The position numbers and the translations under genes are program-made. Shown here piece after piece: positions 36,040 to 46,223 of a DNA stretch of 64,000 nt. The stretch comes from Candidatus Corynebacterium faecigallinarum (GTDB taxonomy: Bacteria > Actinomycetota > Actinomycetes > Mycobacteriales > Mycobacteriaceae), in the NCBI GenBank assembly GCA_019120175.1, contig DWVP01000009.1, positions 1 to 64,000 of the forward strand. Reading direction: 5' to 3'. The notes under the pieces are model-generated. The model did not search any database and had not been told where the DNA came from. It saw only the letters and a list, made by a program, of their open reading frames with translations. Position 1 is the first letter of the stretch. The number at the start of each line of letters is the position of its first letter.

Positions 36040-36978
36040 ATGGCTTTCAAGCTTCTCCGCGACCACTTCTGGCTCCCGAAGGGGTTCACGGTCCTCCCCG
36101 CACTGCCGGACACCCCGCCGCACCCGGAATCGCGTGAGCCCTTCTACGGTCGGCTCATCATCCCCTTCGCGAAGCTGTGGATGCGTCGCATGCAGCACCT
36201 GGAGGTGGAGGTCCAGAACCCGGAGCGTATCCCCGCCACCGGCGGTGCGGTGATCGCGGTGAACCACACCGGCTACTGGGACTTCGTCTTCGGCGGTATC
36301 CCCGCCGCCTACCAGGGAGGACGCCTCGTCCGCTTCATGGCGAAGAAGGAGATCTGGGACAACAAGGTCGCCGGGCCCGCCATGAGCGGCTGCAAGCACA
36401 TCCCCGTCGACCGTGCCGACGGTGCGGCGTCGGTGCGTGAGGCCACCGAACGGGCCGCAGGTGGAGAACTCATCGGCATCTTCCCGGAGGCGACGATCTC
36501 CCGTTCCTTCGAGGTCAAGGAGGTCAAGGATGGTGCCGCACGTATCGCCCACGAGGCCGACGTCCCACTGATCCCCGTGGTGATCTGGGGGTCGCAGCGG
36601 ATCTGGACGAAGGGGCGCAAGCCGAAGTGGCGGCTGAAGAAGGCCGAACTCGTCATCTCGGTCGGCGAGCCGGTCGAGGTCGACGAGGACGCCAAGGCCT
36701 CCGCCCAGCGTCTGCATGATGCGATGGCCACCCGCCTCGACCAGGTCCGGGCCCGGTACGACGAGCTCTACGGCCCCTTCCCGGACGGGGAGTACTGGAT
36801 GCCGCAGTCGCTCGGCGGGTCCGCCCCGTCGCTGGAGGAGGCCACGGTCAAGGACCGGGAGGACGCCCAGAAGCGCCGCGAGGAGCGCATCGCCCGTGAG
36901 GCCGAACAGGCGGCCAATCCTGAGTCCCAGAAGAAGCCCCAGAAGAAGCCGCTGTGGAAGAAACTGCTCCGTCGCTGA
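36040..36978 (+). CDS. plsC: 1-acyl-glycerol-3-phosphate acyltransferase family
   Basis: The 312-residue protein has the PlsC motifs: NHTGYWD (H-x4-D), then a FPEATISRSF block and VPLIPVVIWG. It would acylate lysophosphatidate in membrane lipid synthesis. The C-terminal 60 residues are charged and Lys/Glu-rich (KRREERIAREAEQ, then QKKPLWKKLLRR). It is probably co-transcribed with serS. The next gene begins inside its last 25 bases. Confidence 0.88.
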   Translation: MAFKLLRDHFWLPKGFTVLPALPDTPPHPESREPFYGRLIIPFAKLWMRRMQHLEVEVQNPERIPATGGAVIAVNHTGYWDFVFGGIPAAYQGGRLVRFMAKKEIWDNKVAGPAMSGCKHIPVDRADGAASVREATERAAGGELIGIFPEATISRSFEVKEVKDGAARIAHEADVPLIPVVIWGSQRIWTKGRKPKWRLKKAELVISVGEPVEVDEDAKASAQRLHDAMATRLDQVRARYDELYGPFPDGEYWMPQSLGGSAPSLEEATVKDREDAQKRREERIAREAEQAANPESQKKPQKKPLWKKLLRR

Positions 36979-37877
36979 TTGTCAGCGACCTCGACGGAAC
37001 CCTGCTGACCTCCGCCGAGCGGGTCTCGCCCCGGACCCGCGCGGCGATCGGACGCCTGGTGTCCTCTGGTGCGCGGTTCATCCCCGCCTCGGGGCGTCCG
37101 GCCCGCTGGATGCTGCCGGTGATCGAACAGATCGGGCTGCGTCCGGTCTGCGTCTGTGCGAATGGCGCGGTGGTCTATGATTCGGCGACCGACCGGATCA
37201 CCTACGCCGCCGAACTCGCCCCGGCAGTGTTGTCGCAGGTCGCCGCGCAGGTGCGGGACGCCACGACCGGCATCCTCGCTGACCGGGGGCTGCCGCCGGT
37301 GACCTTCGCCGTGGAGCGCGCCGGGGTCAGTGCCTTCGACCGGGTGGATGAGCTGTTCGCCGTGGAGGAGGACTACCCGCACGCCTGGGAGTCGGAGGAG
37401 CATGCGGTGGAGAGCCGGGACGCACTGTTCAGCAAGCCAGCGGTGAAACTGCTGGTGCGACAGGAGCAGATGCACTCATCCGAGATCTTCGATCTGGTCA
37501 GTCCGGTCGTTGATTCGGCGGATGCGCATGTCACGTGGTCCTTCAGCGGTGGGCTGCTGGAGATCAACGTGCCCGGAGTGACGAAACTGTCCGGGCTGGC
37601 ACATGCGTTGGGTACGCCCCGCGACGGCGACGCGTCCGACGGCGGTGCGTCCCGCGACGACGACGGTGGTGCGTCCGGAAACCCCGCCGTCCCGGACATC
37701 GACCCGGCGCAGGTGGTGGCTTTCGGTGACATGCCGAATGACATCGCGATGTTGCGGTGGGCGGGCCTGGGTGTGGCGATGGGCAATGCGGTCGACGAGG
37801 TCGCCGCCATCGCGGACCACCGCACGGCCTCCCATGACGACGACGGGGTCGCCGAGGTTCTCGAACGCTGGTTCTGA
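36954..37877 (+). CDS. HAD-superfamily Cof-type phosphatase
   Basis: The 307-residue protein has motif I LIVSDLDGTLLTS with the nucleophile Asp, motif II IPASGRPA and motif IV VAFGDMPNDIAML. It fits the Cof-type HAD phosphatases that act on sugar phosphates or similar small molecules. A Gly/Asp/Ser-rich insert (about residues 222-244) interrupts the fold just before motif IV. GTG 36954 overlaps plsC by 25 bases. Confidence 0.83.
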   Translation: MEETAPSLIVSDLDGTLLTSAERVSPRTRAAIGRLVSSGARFIPASGRPARWMLPVIEQIGLRPVCVCANGAVVYDSATDRITYAAELAPAVLSQVAAQVRDATTGILADRGLPPVTFAVERAGVSAFDRVDELFAVEEDYPHAWESEEHAVESRDALFSKPAVKLLVRQEQMHSSEIFDLVSPVVDSADAHVTWSFSGGLLEINVPGVTKLSGLAHALGTPRDGDASDGGASRDDDGGASGNPAVPDIDPAQVVAFGDMPNDIAMLRWAGLGVAMGNAVDEVAAIADHRTASHDDDGVAEVLERWF

Positions 37878-37915
37878 GTACTTCTATCGCGGCGGTCTGA
37901 CCGGGCTTCTGATCT

Positions 37916-38640
37916 TATCGCAATCGGTACCCGGTGTCGTGCTGCCCCTGGCCACCGACCATGTCGGCGACTCCGGCCGTGATGAGTTGTTTGAGCGCGT
38001 AACGGGTCGTCGGCACCGACCACCTCGACGCCGGATGCGGTCTCGGTGGACCAGCGCATTGGCCAGGAGTTCTCGGACAGCCCTGAGCGGGAACTCAGGA
38101 CCCCGGACCATGTGACCATCAGGGCGGTAAACATCCGATGTTCCGGTGTTCGTGGTGATCCACTTCTGAACCTCCTCCAGTAGGACGGGCAGCGGTCCGT
38201 CGAAGTCCTGACGGTTCTGTGTGCGTGCTCCGCTGCCGTCCCGGGCTAGCTGTACTGCGGCGGTGACCGCAAGTGACGGCTGCTTTCCCTGTGGGTAGAA
38301 ACCCAGTGCGTCGAGCCCGGCGGTGGTCAGTTCCCCTGTCGGTGTGGTCACGGAGAGGAGCCGACAGAGATCTTCGTCGGCAATGTCTTTCAGCCGACGA
38401 CCACAGTGGGTCCGTTCACGCTCACCGGGTACGGGTCGATACGGGGGCGGGGATGATCGACTCCCTCGTCTGACTGGTCACAGCCTGGATCAAGTCATTG
38501 GGGGAGTCGACGCCGGTGACGGCGAAGTTCTGACGCTGGCTCACTCCGAGCAGGACCGTTCCTCCCTGGGGCATGTTGGCGAATGCGCAGATCGTCTCTG
38601 GCAGGCTGTCCGGGAGGCCTCCGGCAGCGGATAATTCGTG
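37916..38640 (-). pseudogene. Decayed AlbA-type (Schlafen AlbA_2) ATP-binding protein gene
   Basis: Pieces of one protein lie in at least three frames. The first is ETICAFANMPQGGTVLLGVSQ, the AlbA_2 block. The second runs from GELTTAGLDALGFYPQGKQP to AVRELLANALVHRD. The third ends YALKQLITAGVADMVGG and then DTGYRLR with a stop at 37916. The first piece ends at an internal stop. No start or N-terminal part is seen beyond 38640. The protein would be a DNA-binding or RecG-related regulator. As written it is not expressed as a full protein. Confidence 0.72.
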
Positions 38641-38689
38641 CTGCTACGTACGCGAACACGCTACGCAGGTGTAGGGGGTGTCACTGACG

Positions 38690-38717
38690 CTCACTGACAA
38701 TCTTCTCTGTCAGTGAG
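38690..38717. repeat. 10-base inverted repeat
   Basis: CTCACTGACA and TGTCAGTGAG pair perfectly around an eight-base loop. A further TCACTGAC lies just before. It sits between the AlbA-type remnant and the oxidoreductase end, and may be a terminator or a binding site. Confidence 0.6.
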
Positions 38718-38749
38718 AGTTCCGTTTTCGCAGTGAGCATCCGGCCCGC

Positions 38750-39787
38750 TCAGCTCTTCACGACGATCTTGCCGGTCACGTGGCCGCGCTCCACCTCACG
38801 GTGCGCCTCGGCCATGGTCGCGGCATTCATGCCGAGCATCGTCTCGCCCACGGTGGGGATGATGCGGCCGTCGTCGACCATCCCGGCGATACGGTCCAGG
38901 ATCACCCCCTGGTCCGCCACGTCGTCGGTGTCGAAGACGACCCGGGTGAACATCGACTCCCAGTGCAGGGAGATCGACTTCCTCTTGAACCCGATGAGGT
39001 CGAAGTCCTCCGGATCGTCGATCAGGCACAGACGCGACTGCGGGGCCATCAACTCGGCGAGCTCGCCGGAGTGTCCTGTCGTATGGGTGGTGAAGACGAA
39101 GTCGATGCCGTCCGGCTCCAGGTCGAGGACCTGGTCGGCGAGGTTGCGGCGATGGTCGACGACCTCGTGCGCGCCCATTTCCACCACCCAGTCGCGGGAC
39201 TCCTCACGGGACGCGGTGGCGATCACCGTCAGCCCGGTCAACGCCCGCGCCAGCTGGATCATCACGCTGGGTACGCCACCGGCGCCGCCGAGGATCAACA
39301 GTGAACCGTTGGAGTAGATGTCCGCCCCCAGTCGGTCGAACAGCGCCTCCCAGGCGGTCAGGGCGGTCAGCGGCAGCGAGGCCGCTTCGGTGGCGGAACA
39401 GGTCGTCGGACGGTGCCCCACGATCCGCTCGTCCACCGCGTGGAACTTCGCGTTCGTGCCGTCGCGGAGCTGACTGCCGGCATAGAAGACCCGGTCGCCG
39501 ACCTCGAAACGGGAGACGTCCCCACCGACGGCACGGACGACACCGGCGGCGTCGTATCCGAGGATGGGCTGCTCACCGCGGGTGATGGCGTCGGATGCCC
39601 GGTGCCGCATCTTCACGTCGATCGGGTTGACCGAGACGGCCTGGACCTCGACGAGGAGATCGCGGGGGCCGACGACGGGGAGGGGCACGGTGACATCGGT
39701 GAGGCACCGCGGATCGTCCACCGGAAACTCCCCGGTGACGGCGACGGCGGGCATGGACGAGGGCAGGTCAACAGCGCGAGAATTCAT
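38750..39787 (-). CDS. Zinc-binding alcohol dehydrogenase family protein (quinone oxidoreductase-like)
   Basis: The 345-residue protein is a medium-chain dehydrogenase/reductase with the GroES-like domain (DLLVEVQAVSVNPIDVKMR, LGYDAAGVVRAVGGDVSRFEVGDRVFYAG) and a Rossmann domain with LLILGGAGGVPSVMIQLARA. The zinc ligands typical of alcohol dehydrogenases are not obvious, so it is closer to the quinone-oxidoreductase branch. The substrate is not predicted. It is divergent from the YbjN gene. Confidence 0.85.
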   Translation of the reverse strand: MNSRAVDLPSSMPAVAVTGEFPVDDPRCLTDVTVPLPVVGPRDLLVEVQAVSVNPIDVKMRHRASDAITRGEQPILGYDAAGVVRAVGGDVSRFEVGDRVFYAGSQLRDGTNAKFHAVDERIVGHRPTTCSATEAASLPLTALTAWEALFDRLGADIYSNGSLLILGGAGGVPSVMIQLARALTGLTVIATASREESRDWVVEMGAHEVVDHRRNLADQVLDLEPDGIDFVFTTHTTGHSGELAELMAPQSRLCLIDDPEDFDLIGFKRKSISLHWESMFTRVVFDTDDVADQGVILDRIAGMVDDGRIIPTVGETMLGMNAATMAEAHREVERGHVTGKIVVKS

Positions 39788-39853
39788 GGTGCCCCATCGT
39801 ACGGGTTCGAACGATATCGAACAGGACGAGAGGTCCGTGTCCGGACGGATTGA

Positions 39854-39859
39854 TAGAAC
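39854..39859 (+). promoter_or_regulatory. -10 element of the YbjN-domain gene (leaderless)
   Basis: TAGAAC ends seven bases before ATG 39867. Confidence 0.4.
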
Positions 39860-39866
39860 CTGAGGT

Positions 39867-40400
39867 ATGAGCGATGACACCAGCGACCACACCAGCAACA
39901 ATCCCATCGACGACGCCGCCGACGGTCCCACCGACAAGCTCACCGACGAGCTCGCCACCTCCGTGCCGGACGGGGTGCTCCAGCCCCTGTCCCGTCATCG
40001 CGTGATGGCGGCCCTGGAGACACTGGGCTACGCCTACCGCGTCGACCGCGAGCGCCGGGTCAGCGGGGACTGGGGATACGCGACCTTCCAGTTCAGCATC
40101 GGAGGCGCCGACAACCAGTTCTTCTCGGTGCGTGGTTACTCCGACATGTACCTTCCGGCGGAGCGTCGGACCGACATGCTGGAACATGCCAACGACTGGA
40201 ACTACGGGCACTACATGCCGACGGTGGAAGTGGTCAGTTACTCCGACGGGGACCTGCACTTCGTCACGGACTACACCGTGGACTACGGCTACGGGGTGAC
40301 GGACGAGCAGATCTGCCGTCACATTGAGCGCGGGCTGTACCCGGCAGACACCTTCTTCGAGGAGGTCGGCGAGAAGTTCCCGGACAGCGCCCGGCTCTGA
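39867..40400 (+). CDS. YbjN domain-containing protein
   Basis: The 177-residue protein has an acidic Asp/Thr-rich N-terminal tail of about 35 residues. It then has a YbjN-like domain (ALETLGYAYRVD, FFSVRGYSD, ANDWNYGHYMPTVEVVSYSDGDLHF, DYTVDYGYGVTDEQICRHIERGL). YbjN domains appear in bacterial proteins with roles in regulation or protein folding, but no function is fixed. It stands upstream of glf with a separate promoter. Confidence 0.75.
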   Translation: MSDDTSDHTSNNPIDDAADGPTDKLTDELATSVPDGVLQPLSRHRVMAALETLGYAYRVDRERRVSGDWGYATFQFSIGGADNQFFSVRGYSDMYLPAERRTDMLEHANDWNYGHYMPTVEVVSYSDGDLHFVTDYTVDYGYGVTDEQICRHIERGLYPADTFFEEVGEKFPDSARL

Positions 40401-40479
40401 GTGCGCATCTGTGGATGTGCGGCACTGATCAGTCGGGGCAGAACCGGCATGGCACCGCCCACCGGCCGGACGTGCCCTG

Positions 40480-40485
40480 TACCCT
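40480..40485 (+). promoter_or_regulatory. -10 element of glf (leaderless)
   Basis: TACCCT ends eight bases before ATG 40494. Confidence 0.4.
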
Positions 40486-40487
40486 GA

Positions 40488-41663
<1,176 letters not shown>

Positions 41664-41685
41664 CCTCCGCCCCGCTCTCGCTGCG

Positions 41686-41746
41686 AAATAGCCATACCCA
41701 GTGGTACGATCTGACGCTCAGAACGTACCTCTGGGTATGGCTATTT
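41686..41746. repeat. 61-base AT-rich hairpin after glf
   Basis: Two 29-base arms, 41686-41714 and 41718-41746, pair with two mismatches around CGC. The outer 16 base pairs (starting AAATAGCCATACCCAG) are perfect. It lies between glf and the convergent VOC gene and may terminate both transcripts. See findings. Confidence 0.85.
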
Positions 41747-41822
41747 GCCGTTGTTGGCGGAGGTCAGGGGATGTCGGCGGCGGTCAGCGTTGCTCAGAGG
41801 TGGCTACTGCCCCCTCGGGGAG

Positions 41823-42254
41823 TCACTCCGGGGTGCCGCCGGCAGCGATGTTCACCATCCAGTTGATGCCGAAGCGGTCGCGGAGCTGGCCGAAGACGTC
41901 GCCCCACAGCTGCTTCTCCAACGGGTGGCTGACCTTGCCTCCCTCGGCCAGGGCCTCGAACCAACCGGTGATCTTGTCGAGCTCGTCCTCGGTGCCGCCG
42001 ATCGTCAACGTCACGGGACGGGCATCGACGTCACGCGGATCGTGTTCGGCGGCGTCACTGGCCATGAAGGTCCAGCCGTCGGCGGTCTCCAGGTGGGAAT
42101 GCATCAGCAGGTTGACCTTGGCAGGGTCGTCCGACCCGCCGCCTTGTCCGAAGGTCATCGTCTGCAGATCTCCTCCGAAGACGGACTGGTAGAAGGTCAT
42201 GGCCTCGGCGGCGGTGTTACGGAAAGTCAGGTACGGGTTGATCCAGGTGGACAT
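41823..42254 (-). CDS. VOC/glyoxalase-fold protein (PhnB-like)
   Basis: The 143-residue protein shows the PhnB-type VOC pattern: INPYLTFRNTAAEAMTFYQSVFGGD, VNLLMHSHLETADGWTFMASD and a C-terminal LWGDVFGQLRDRFGINWMVN. Members bind a metal in a paired beta-alpha-beta fold and have varied or unknown roles. No substrate can be assigned. It is divergent from the acyl-CoA synthetase gene. Confidence 0.85.
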   Translation of the reverse strand: MSTWINPYLTFRNTAAEAMTFYQSVFGGDLQTMTFGQGGGSDDPAKVNLLMHSHLETADGWTFMASDAAEHDPRDVDARPVTLTIGGTEDELDKITGWFEALAEGGKVSHPLEKQLWGDVFGQLRDRFGINWMVNIAAGGTPE

Positions 42255-42346
42255 GATGAATCCTCTCGGTGGTGTCCGTGGTCACGGTGGTGGACCCTCC
42301 GGTGGCGGTGGATCGTGCGTGGTGAGGGTCATCGATCCTACAGGCG

Positions 42347-42352
42347 TAACCT
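42347..42352 (+). promoter_or_regulatory. -10 element of the second fadD gene (leaderless)
   Basis: TAACCT ends seven bases before ATG 42360. Confidence 0.4.
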
Positions 42353-42359
42353 GAGAGTC

Positions 42360-44159
42360 ATGAGCGAGAATAACGACTCCACGTCCTCCGCGTCCCCGGA
42401 TTCCACCGCCGCCGCCGACGCCGCCCCCTCCGCGACCTGGAAAGACAAAACCTGGCACGCGCTCTACCCGGAGTGGGTGCGTCCCGAACTCGACTACGCC
42501 GCCGAGCATGAGCGCACCCTCGCCGAGATCTTCGACCATGCCGTGAAGACCTGGCCGAAGCGTCCTGCGATGACGTTCTTCGGCACCACCCTGACCTACG
42601 GCGACTACGGCCGGGAGGTCCGCAAGTGCGCCGCGATGCTGCACAACCGAGGCGTGCGCAAGGGCGACTGCGTCGCCATCGCCTTGCCGAACTGTCCGCA
42701 GGCACTGATCAGCTTTTACGCGGTGCTCTCCCTCGGGGCGACCGCCACGCTGCACAACCCGCTCTACACCGCCCGCGAGCTCACCGTGGCGTTCAAGGAT
42801 CACGGCGCGAAGGTCGGCATCTTCTGGGACAAGGCGGTGGACGCCGCCCGGGAACTGCGCACCATCACGCCGCTGGAGCAGATCATCCCGGTCACCATCA
42901 CCCGCAGCATGCCCTGGTACCTGCAGACCGCACTGAGGATCCCGGTCAAGCCGCTCAGGGCGATGCGCAGCAAGCTCGCCGGCTCCACCGAGGGGCTCAC
43001 CGAGTGGGGTGACCTGGTCAAGGACGCGTCCGAATCGGAGGGCCGGGCACTGATCGAGACCGCGGAGGTCACCCCGGACGACATCGCACTGGTGCTCTAC
43101 ACCTCGGGCACCACCGGCGTGCCGAAGGGTGCGGGGCTGAGCCACCGGAACCTGTGCGCCAACATCATCCAGGGTCGCGAGTGGGTGCCGGGGCTGGGCG
43201 AGGACGACGAACCGGAGCGGATGCTCGCCGCGCTGCCGATCTTCCACGCATACGGGTTGACCATGAACATCACCCTCGGCCCGCTGATCGGTGGCACGGT
43301 GATCCTGCTGCCCGCCCCGGAGAAGCCGCTGTTGGCGGGGGCGATGAAGAAACAGCAGCCGACGTGGATCCCCGGCGTCCCTGCGCTGTACCAGACGATC
43401 ATGGACATCGCCGAGGACGAGAAGATCGACATCTCCGGTGTGAAAGCGAGCTTCTCCGGGGCGTCCAGCCTGCCGGTGGAGGTCGTGAAGCGCTGGGAGA
43501 ACATGACCGGTGGCCTGCTGGTGGAGGGCTACGGTCTGACCGAGACGTCCCCCATCGTGCTGGGCAACCCGATGAGCGACGACCGGCGTCCCGGTTACGT
43601 CGGTGTGCCGTTCCCGGACACGCAGGTGCGCATCGTCTCGCAGGACGATCCGACCGTGGTGTTGCCGGCCGGCGAGGCCGGCGAGCTGGTCACCCGTGGC
43701 CCGCAGGTCTTCGGCGGCTACCTCAACCGGCCGGACGCCAACGAGTCCTCCTTCGTCACCGGCCAGGACGGTCTGGGGGACTGGTTCCGTACCGGTGACA
43801 TGGCGGTGATGGAGTCGGATGGTTTCGTGAAGATCGTCTCGCGGATCAAGGAGATGATCGTCACCGGCGGGTTCAACGTGTACCCGCAGGAGGTCGAGGA
43901 GGTGCTCGCCGACCACCCGTCGGTGGCTGCGGCCAGTGTCGTCGGTGTGCCGCGGTCGGACGGTTCGGAGACCGTCGCCGCCGGTATCGTGCTGGCCGAG
44001 GGGGCACGGTTGGACGAGGAGGTCCTGAAGGACCACTGCCGCGAGGGGTTGGCCCGGTACAAGGTCCCGCGGATCTTCCAGATCTTCGACGAGCTGCCCG
44101 CCGATCAGATGGGCAAGGTGCGCCGGGTGGAGGTCCAGGCGCAGATGACGGGGGAGTAG
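42360..44159 (+). CDS. Long-chain fatty acyl-CoA ligase
   Basis: The 599-residue ANL enzyme activates fatty acids to acyl-CoA. It shows ALVLYTSGTTGVPKGAGLSH (P-loop), VEGYGLTETSPIVL, WFRTGDMAVMESDGFVKIVSRIKEMIVTGGFNVYPQEVE (hinge region) and QMGKVRRVEV with the catalytic Lys. The first 30 residues are Ser/Ala/Asp-rich and probably flexible. The frame is open further upstream but has no start signal there. It is distinct from the fadD at 26408 and from fadD32. Confidence 0.9.
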   Translation: MSENNDSTSSASPDSTAAADAAPSATWKDKTWHALYPEWVRPELDYAAEHERTLAEIFDHAVKTWPKRPAMTFFGTTLTYGDYGREVRKCAAMLHNRGVRKGDCVAIALPNCPQALISFYAVLSLGATATLHNPLYTARELTVAFKDHGAKVGIFWDKAVDAARELRTITPLEQIIPVTITRSMPWYLQTALRIPVKPLRAMRSKLAGSTEGLTEWGDLVKDASESEGRALIETAEVTPDDIALVLYTSGTTGVPKGAGLSHRNLCANIIQGREWVPGLGEDDEPERMLAALPIFHAYGLTMNITLGPLIGGTVILLPAPEKPLLAGAMKKQQPTWIPGVPALYQTIMDIAEDEKIDISGVKASFSGASSLPVEVVKRWENMTGGLLVEGYGLTETSPIVLGNPMSDDRRPGYVGVPFPDTQVRIVSQDDPTVVLPAGEAGELVTRGPQVFGGYLNRPDANESSFVTGQDGLGDWFRTGDMAVMESDGFVKIVSRIKEMIVTGGFNVYPQEVEEVLADHPSVAAASVVGVPRSDGSETVAAGIVLAEGARLDEEVLKDHCREGLARYKVPRIFQIFDELPADQMGKVRRVEVQAQMTGE

Positions 44160-44204
44160 GGCACGGGGCCCGGTGGTCGGCCCCGTTGTGCGGTCCGCTG
44201 CGAC

Positions 44205-46187
44205 TCAGCGAGCCCGGGCCCGCATCAGCCGCATCGCGTTGGCGATGACCACCAGCACCGAGGCCTCGTGGACCAGCATGCCCAGGGACATGGTCACCCC
44301 GCCGGCGAAGACCCCCGCCAGGAGCAGGACCACCGTGGCCAGGGCGATGATGATGTTCTGACGCATCACCCGACCGGTGCGACGGGCCAGCCCGACAGCC
44401 TCCGGGAGTTTCAGCAGGTCGTCCTCCATCAGGGCGATGTCCGCGGTCTCCATGGCCACGTCGGAGCCGGCCGCACCCATCGCCACACCGATGTCGGCGG
44501 TGGCGAGGGCCGGGGCGTCGTTGACCCCGTCGCCGACCATGGCCACGACGTCACCGGAGCTCTGCAGCTTCTGGACGGCCGTGAGCTTGTCCTCGGGCAG
44601 CAGAGACGCGTGGACCTGGTCGATGCCGGTGGCCCCGGCGACGGCTTCCGCCACCAGCCTGGTGTCGCCGGTGAGCATCACGACATTGTGCACCCCGGCC
44701 TCGTGGAGGCGGGTGACCATCTCGGCGGCGTCCTCCCGGATCCGGTCGGCGACCGCGATGATTCCGACGACGGTGTCGTCCACGGCCACGATCATCGGGG
44801 TCTGTCCGGCTGCGGCCAGTGACTCGGCTTCCCGGGACGCTCCGTCGATCTGCGCGGACGGCAGGGCGTACTGCTCCATCAGTGCCCGGTTGCCGACCAG
44901 GACGGTACTGCCGTCCACCTGGGTGACAATGCCCTTGCCGGTGACCGGGGTGGTGTCGTCGGGGAGGCCGGTCGGAGGCACCCCGGCGTTTTCGGCCGCG
45001 TCGATGATGGCGCGGGCCAGGGGGTGTTCGGAGCCGGCCTCGGCGGCCGCGGCCCAGTGCAGGACGCCGGCCCTGTCACTACCGGGGTCGAGGACGATGA
45101 CGTCGGTGAGTTCGGGACGACCTTCGGTGAGTGTGCCGGTCTTGTCGACCGCCACGGTCGAGATCTTCGCGGAGGTCTCCAGGTACTCGCCGCCCTTGAT
45201 GAGGATGCCGTTGCGCGCCGCGCGTCCGATCCCGGCGACAATGGCGACGGGGATGGAGATGACCAGCGCGCCGGGGCAGCCGATGACCAGCAGAGTCAGC
45301 GCCAGGACGATGTCCCGGGACACCAGGCCGGCGATGACGGCCAACACGATGACCCCCGGGGTGTACCAGCGGGAGAAACGGTCGATGAAGGCCTGGGTCC
45401 TGGCTTTGGCGTCCTGTGCCTCCTCCACCCGGTGGATGATGCGTGCCAGGGTGGTGTCGGATCCGGTGCCGGTGGCCTCGACCTGCAGGAATCCGCCGCG
45501 GGAGACGGTTCCGGCGAACACCTGGTCATCGGTCGTCTTGTCCACCGGGATCGATTCGCCGGTGATCGAGGCTTCGTCGACGGCCCCGACACCGGACAGG
45601 ACGCGTCCGTCCACCGGGACTTTCGCACCGCTCTTGACCAGGACGGTCTCGCCCACCCGGACGTCCCCGGCGGGGACGACCTCCTGGCCGCCGTCGCGCA
45701 GGACGACCGCGGTCTCCGGGGCGACGGCGATCAGCTCGGCCAGCGCCGAGCGGGTGCGGTTGAGGGTGGCGGCTTCCAGAGCGTGGCCGATCGCGAAGAG
45801 GAAGGTGACCGCCGCGGCCTCCCAGAAGTTTCCGATGGCCACCGCGCCGATGGCGGCCACGGACACCAGCAGGTCGATGCCGATGTCCCGGGCGGCCAGA
45901 CCGCGCACGGCCTTGACCACGATAGGCGTCCCGGCCACGACTGCGGCGGCGAGCATGGCAAGGTCGCCGAGGCGGAAGACGCCACTGTCATGGGTGGCGT
46001 GGGCCCCGGCGTCGAGCCACCACTGTGGACTCATGGTGATGTCGAGCGCGCCGTCGGCGATCCAGCGTAGTGCGAAGGCGATGACGATCAGCACCCCCGA
46101 CAGGACCGGGACAGCCCAGTTTCCCCTGGTCCATGCCCGGATCCGGCTGAGGGGGCTCGCGCTGTCTGTGGTGTGCGCGGTGTTCAT
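44205..46187 (-). CDS. Heavy-metal P1B-type ATPase, CPG variant
   Basis: The 660-residue pump has membrane segments, the actuator ITGESIPVDKT, the membrane motif IGCPGALVIS, the phosphorylation site VDKTGTLTEGRP, SEHPLARAI and GDGVNDAPALATADIGVAMG. The membrane metal-binding motif reads CPG, where zinc, cadmium and copper pumps have CPC or CPH, so metal specificity is not clear. No N-terminal HMA domain is present; a separate HMA protein is coded upstream on the same strand. It exports or imports a transition metal. Confidence 0.85.
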   Translation of the reverse strand: MNTAHTTDSASPLSRIRAWTRGNWAVPVLSGVLIVIAFALRWIADGALDITMSPQWWLDAGAHATHDSGVFRLGDLAMLAAAVVAGTPIVVKAVRGLAARDIGIDLLVSVAAIGAVAIGNFWEAAAVTFLFAIGHALEAATLNRTRSALAELIAVAPETAVVLRDGGQEVVPAGDVRVGETVLVKSGAKVPVDGRVLSGVGAVDEASITGESIPVDKTTDDQVFAGTVSRGGFLQVEATGTGSDTTLARIIHRVEEAQDAKARTQAFIDRFSRWYTPGVIVLAVIAGLVSRDIVLALTLLVIGCPGALVISIPVAIVAGIGRAARNGILIKGGEYLETSAKISTVAVDKTGTLTEGRPELTDVIVLDPGSDRAGVLHWAAAAEAGSEHPLARAIIDAAENAGVPPTGLPDDTTPVTGKGIVTQVDGSTVLVGNRALMEQYALPSAQIDGASREAESLAAAGQTPMIVAVDDTVVGIIAVADRIREDAAEMVTRLHEAGVHNVVMLTGDTRLVAEAVAGATGIDQVHASLLPEDKLTAVQKLQSSGDVVAMVGDGVNDAPALATADIGVAMGAAGSDVAMETADIALMEDDLLKLPEAVGLARRTGRVMRQNIIIALATVVLLLAGVFAGGVTMSLGMLVHEASVLVVIANAMRLMRARAR

Positions 46188-46223
46188 GGCGGTTCAGCGA
46201 CCTTTCTCGGTGGGTCCGTCCAC

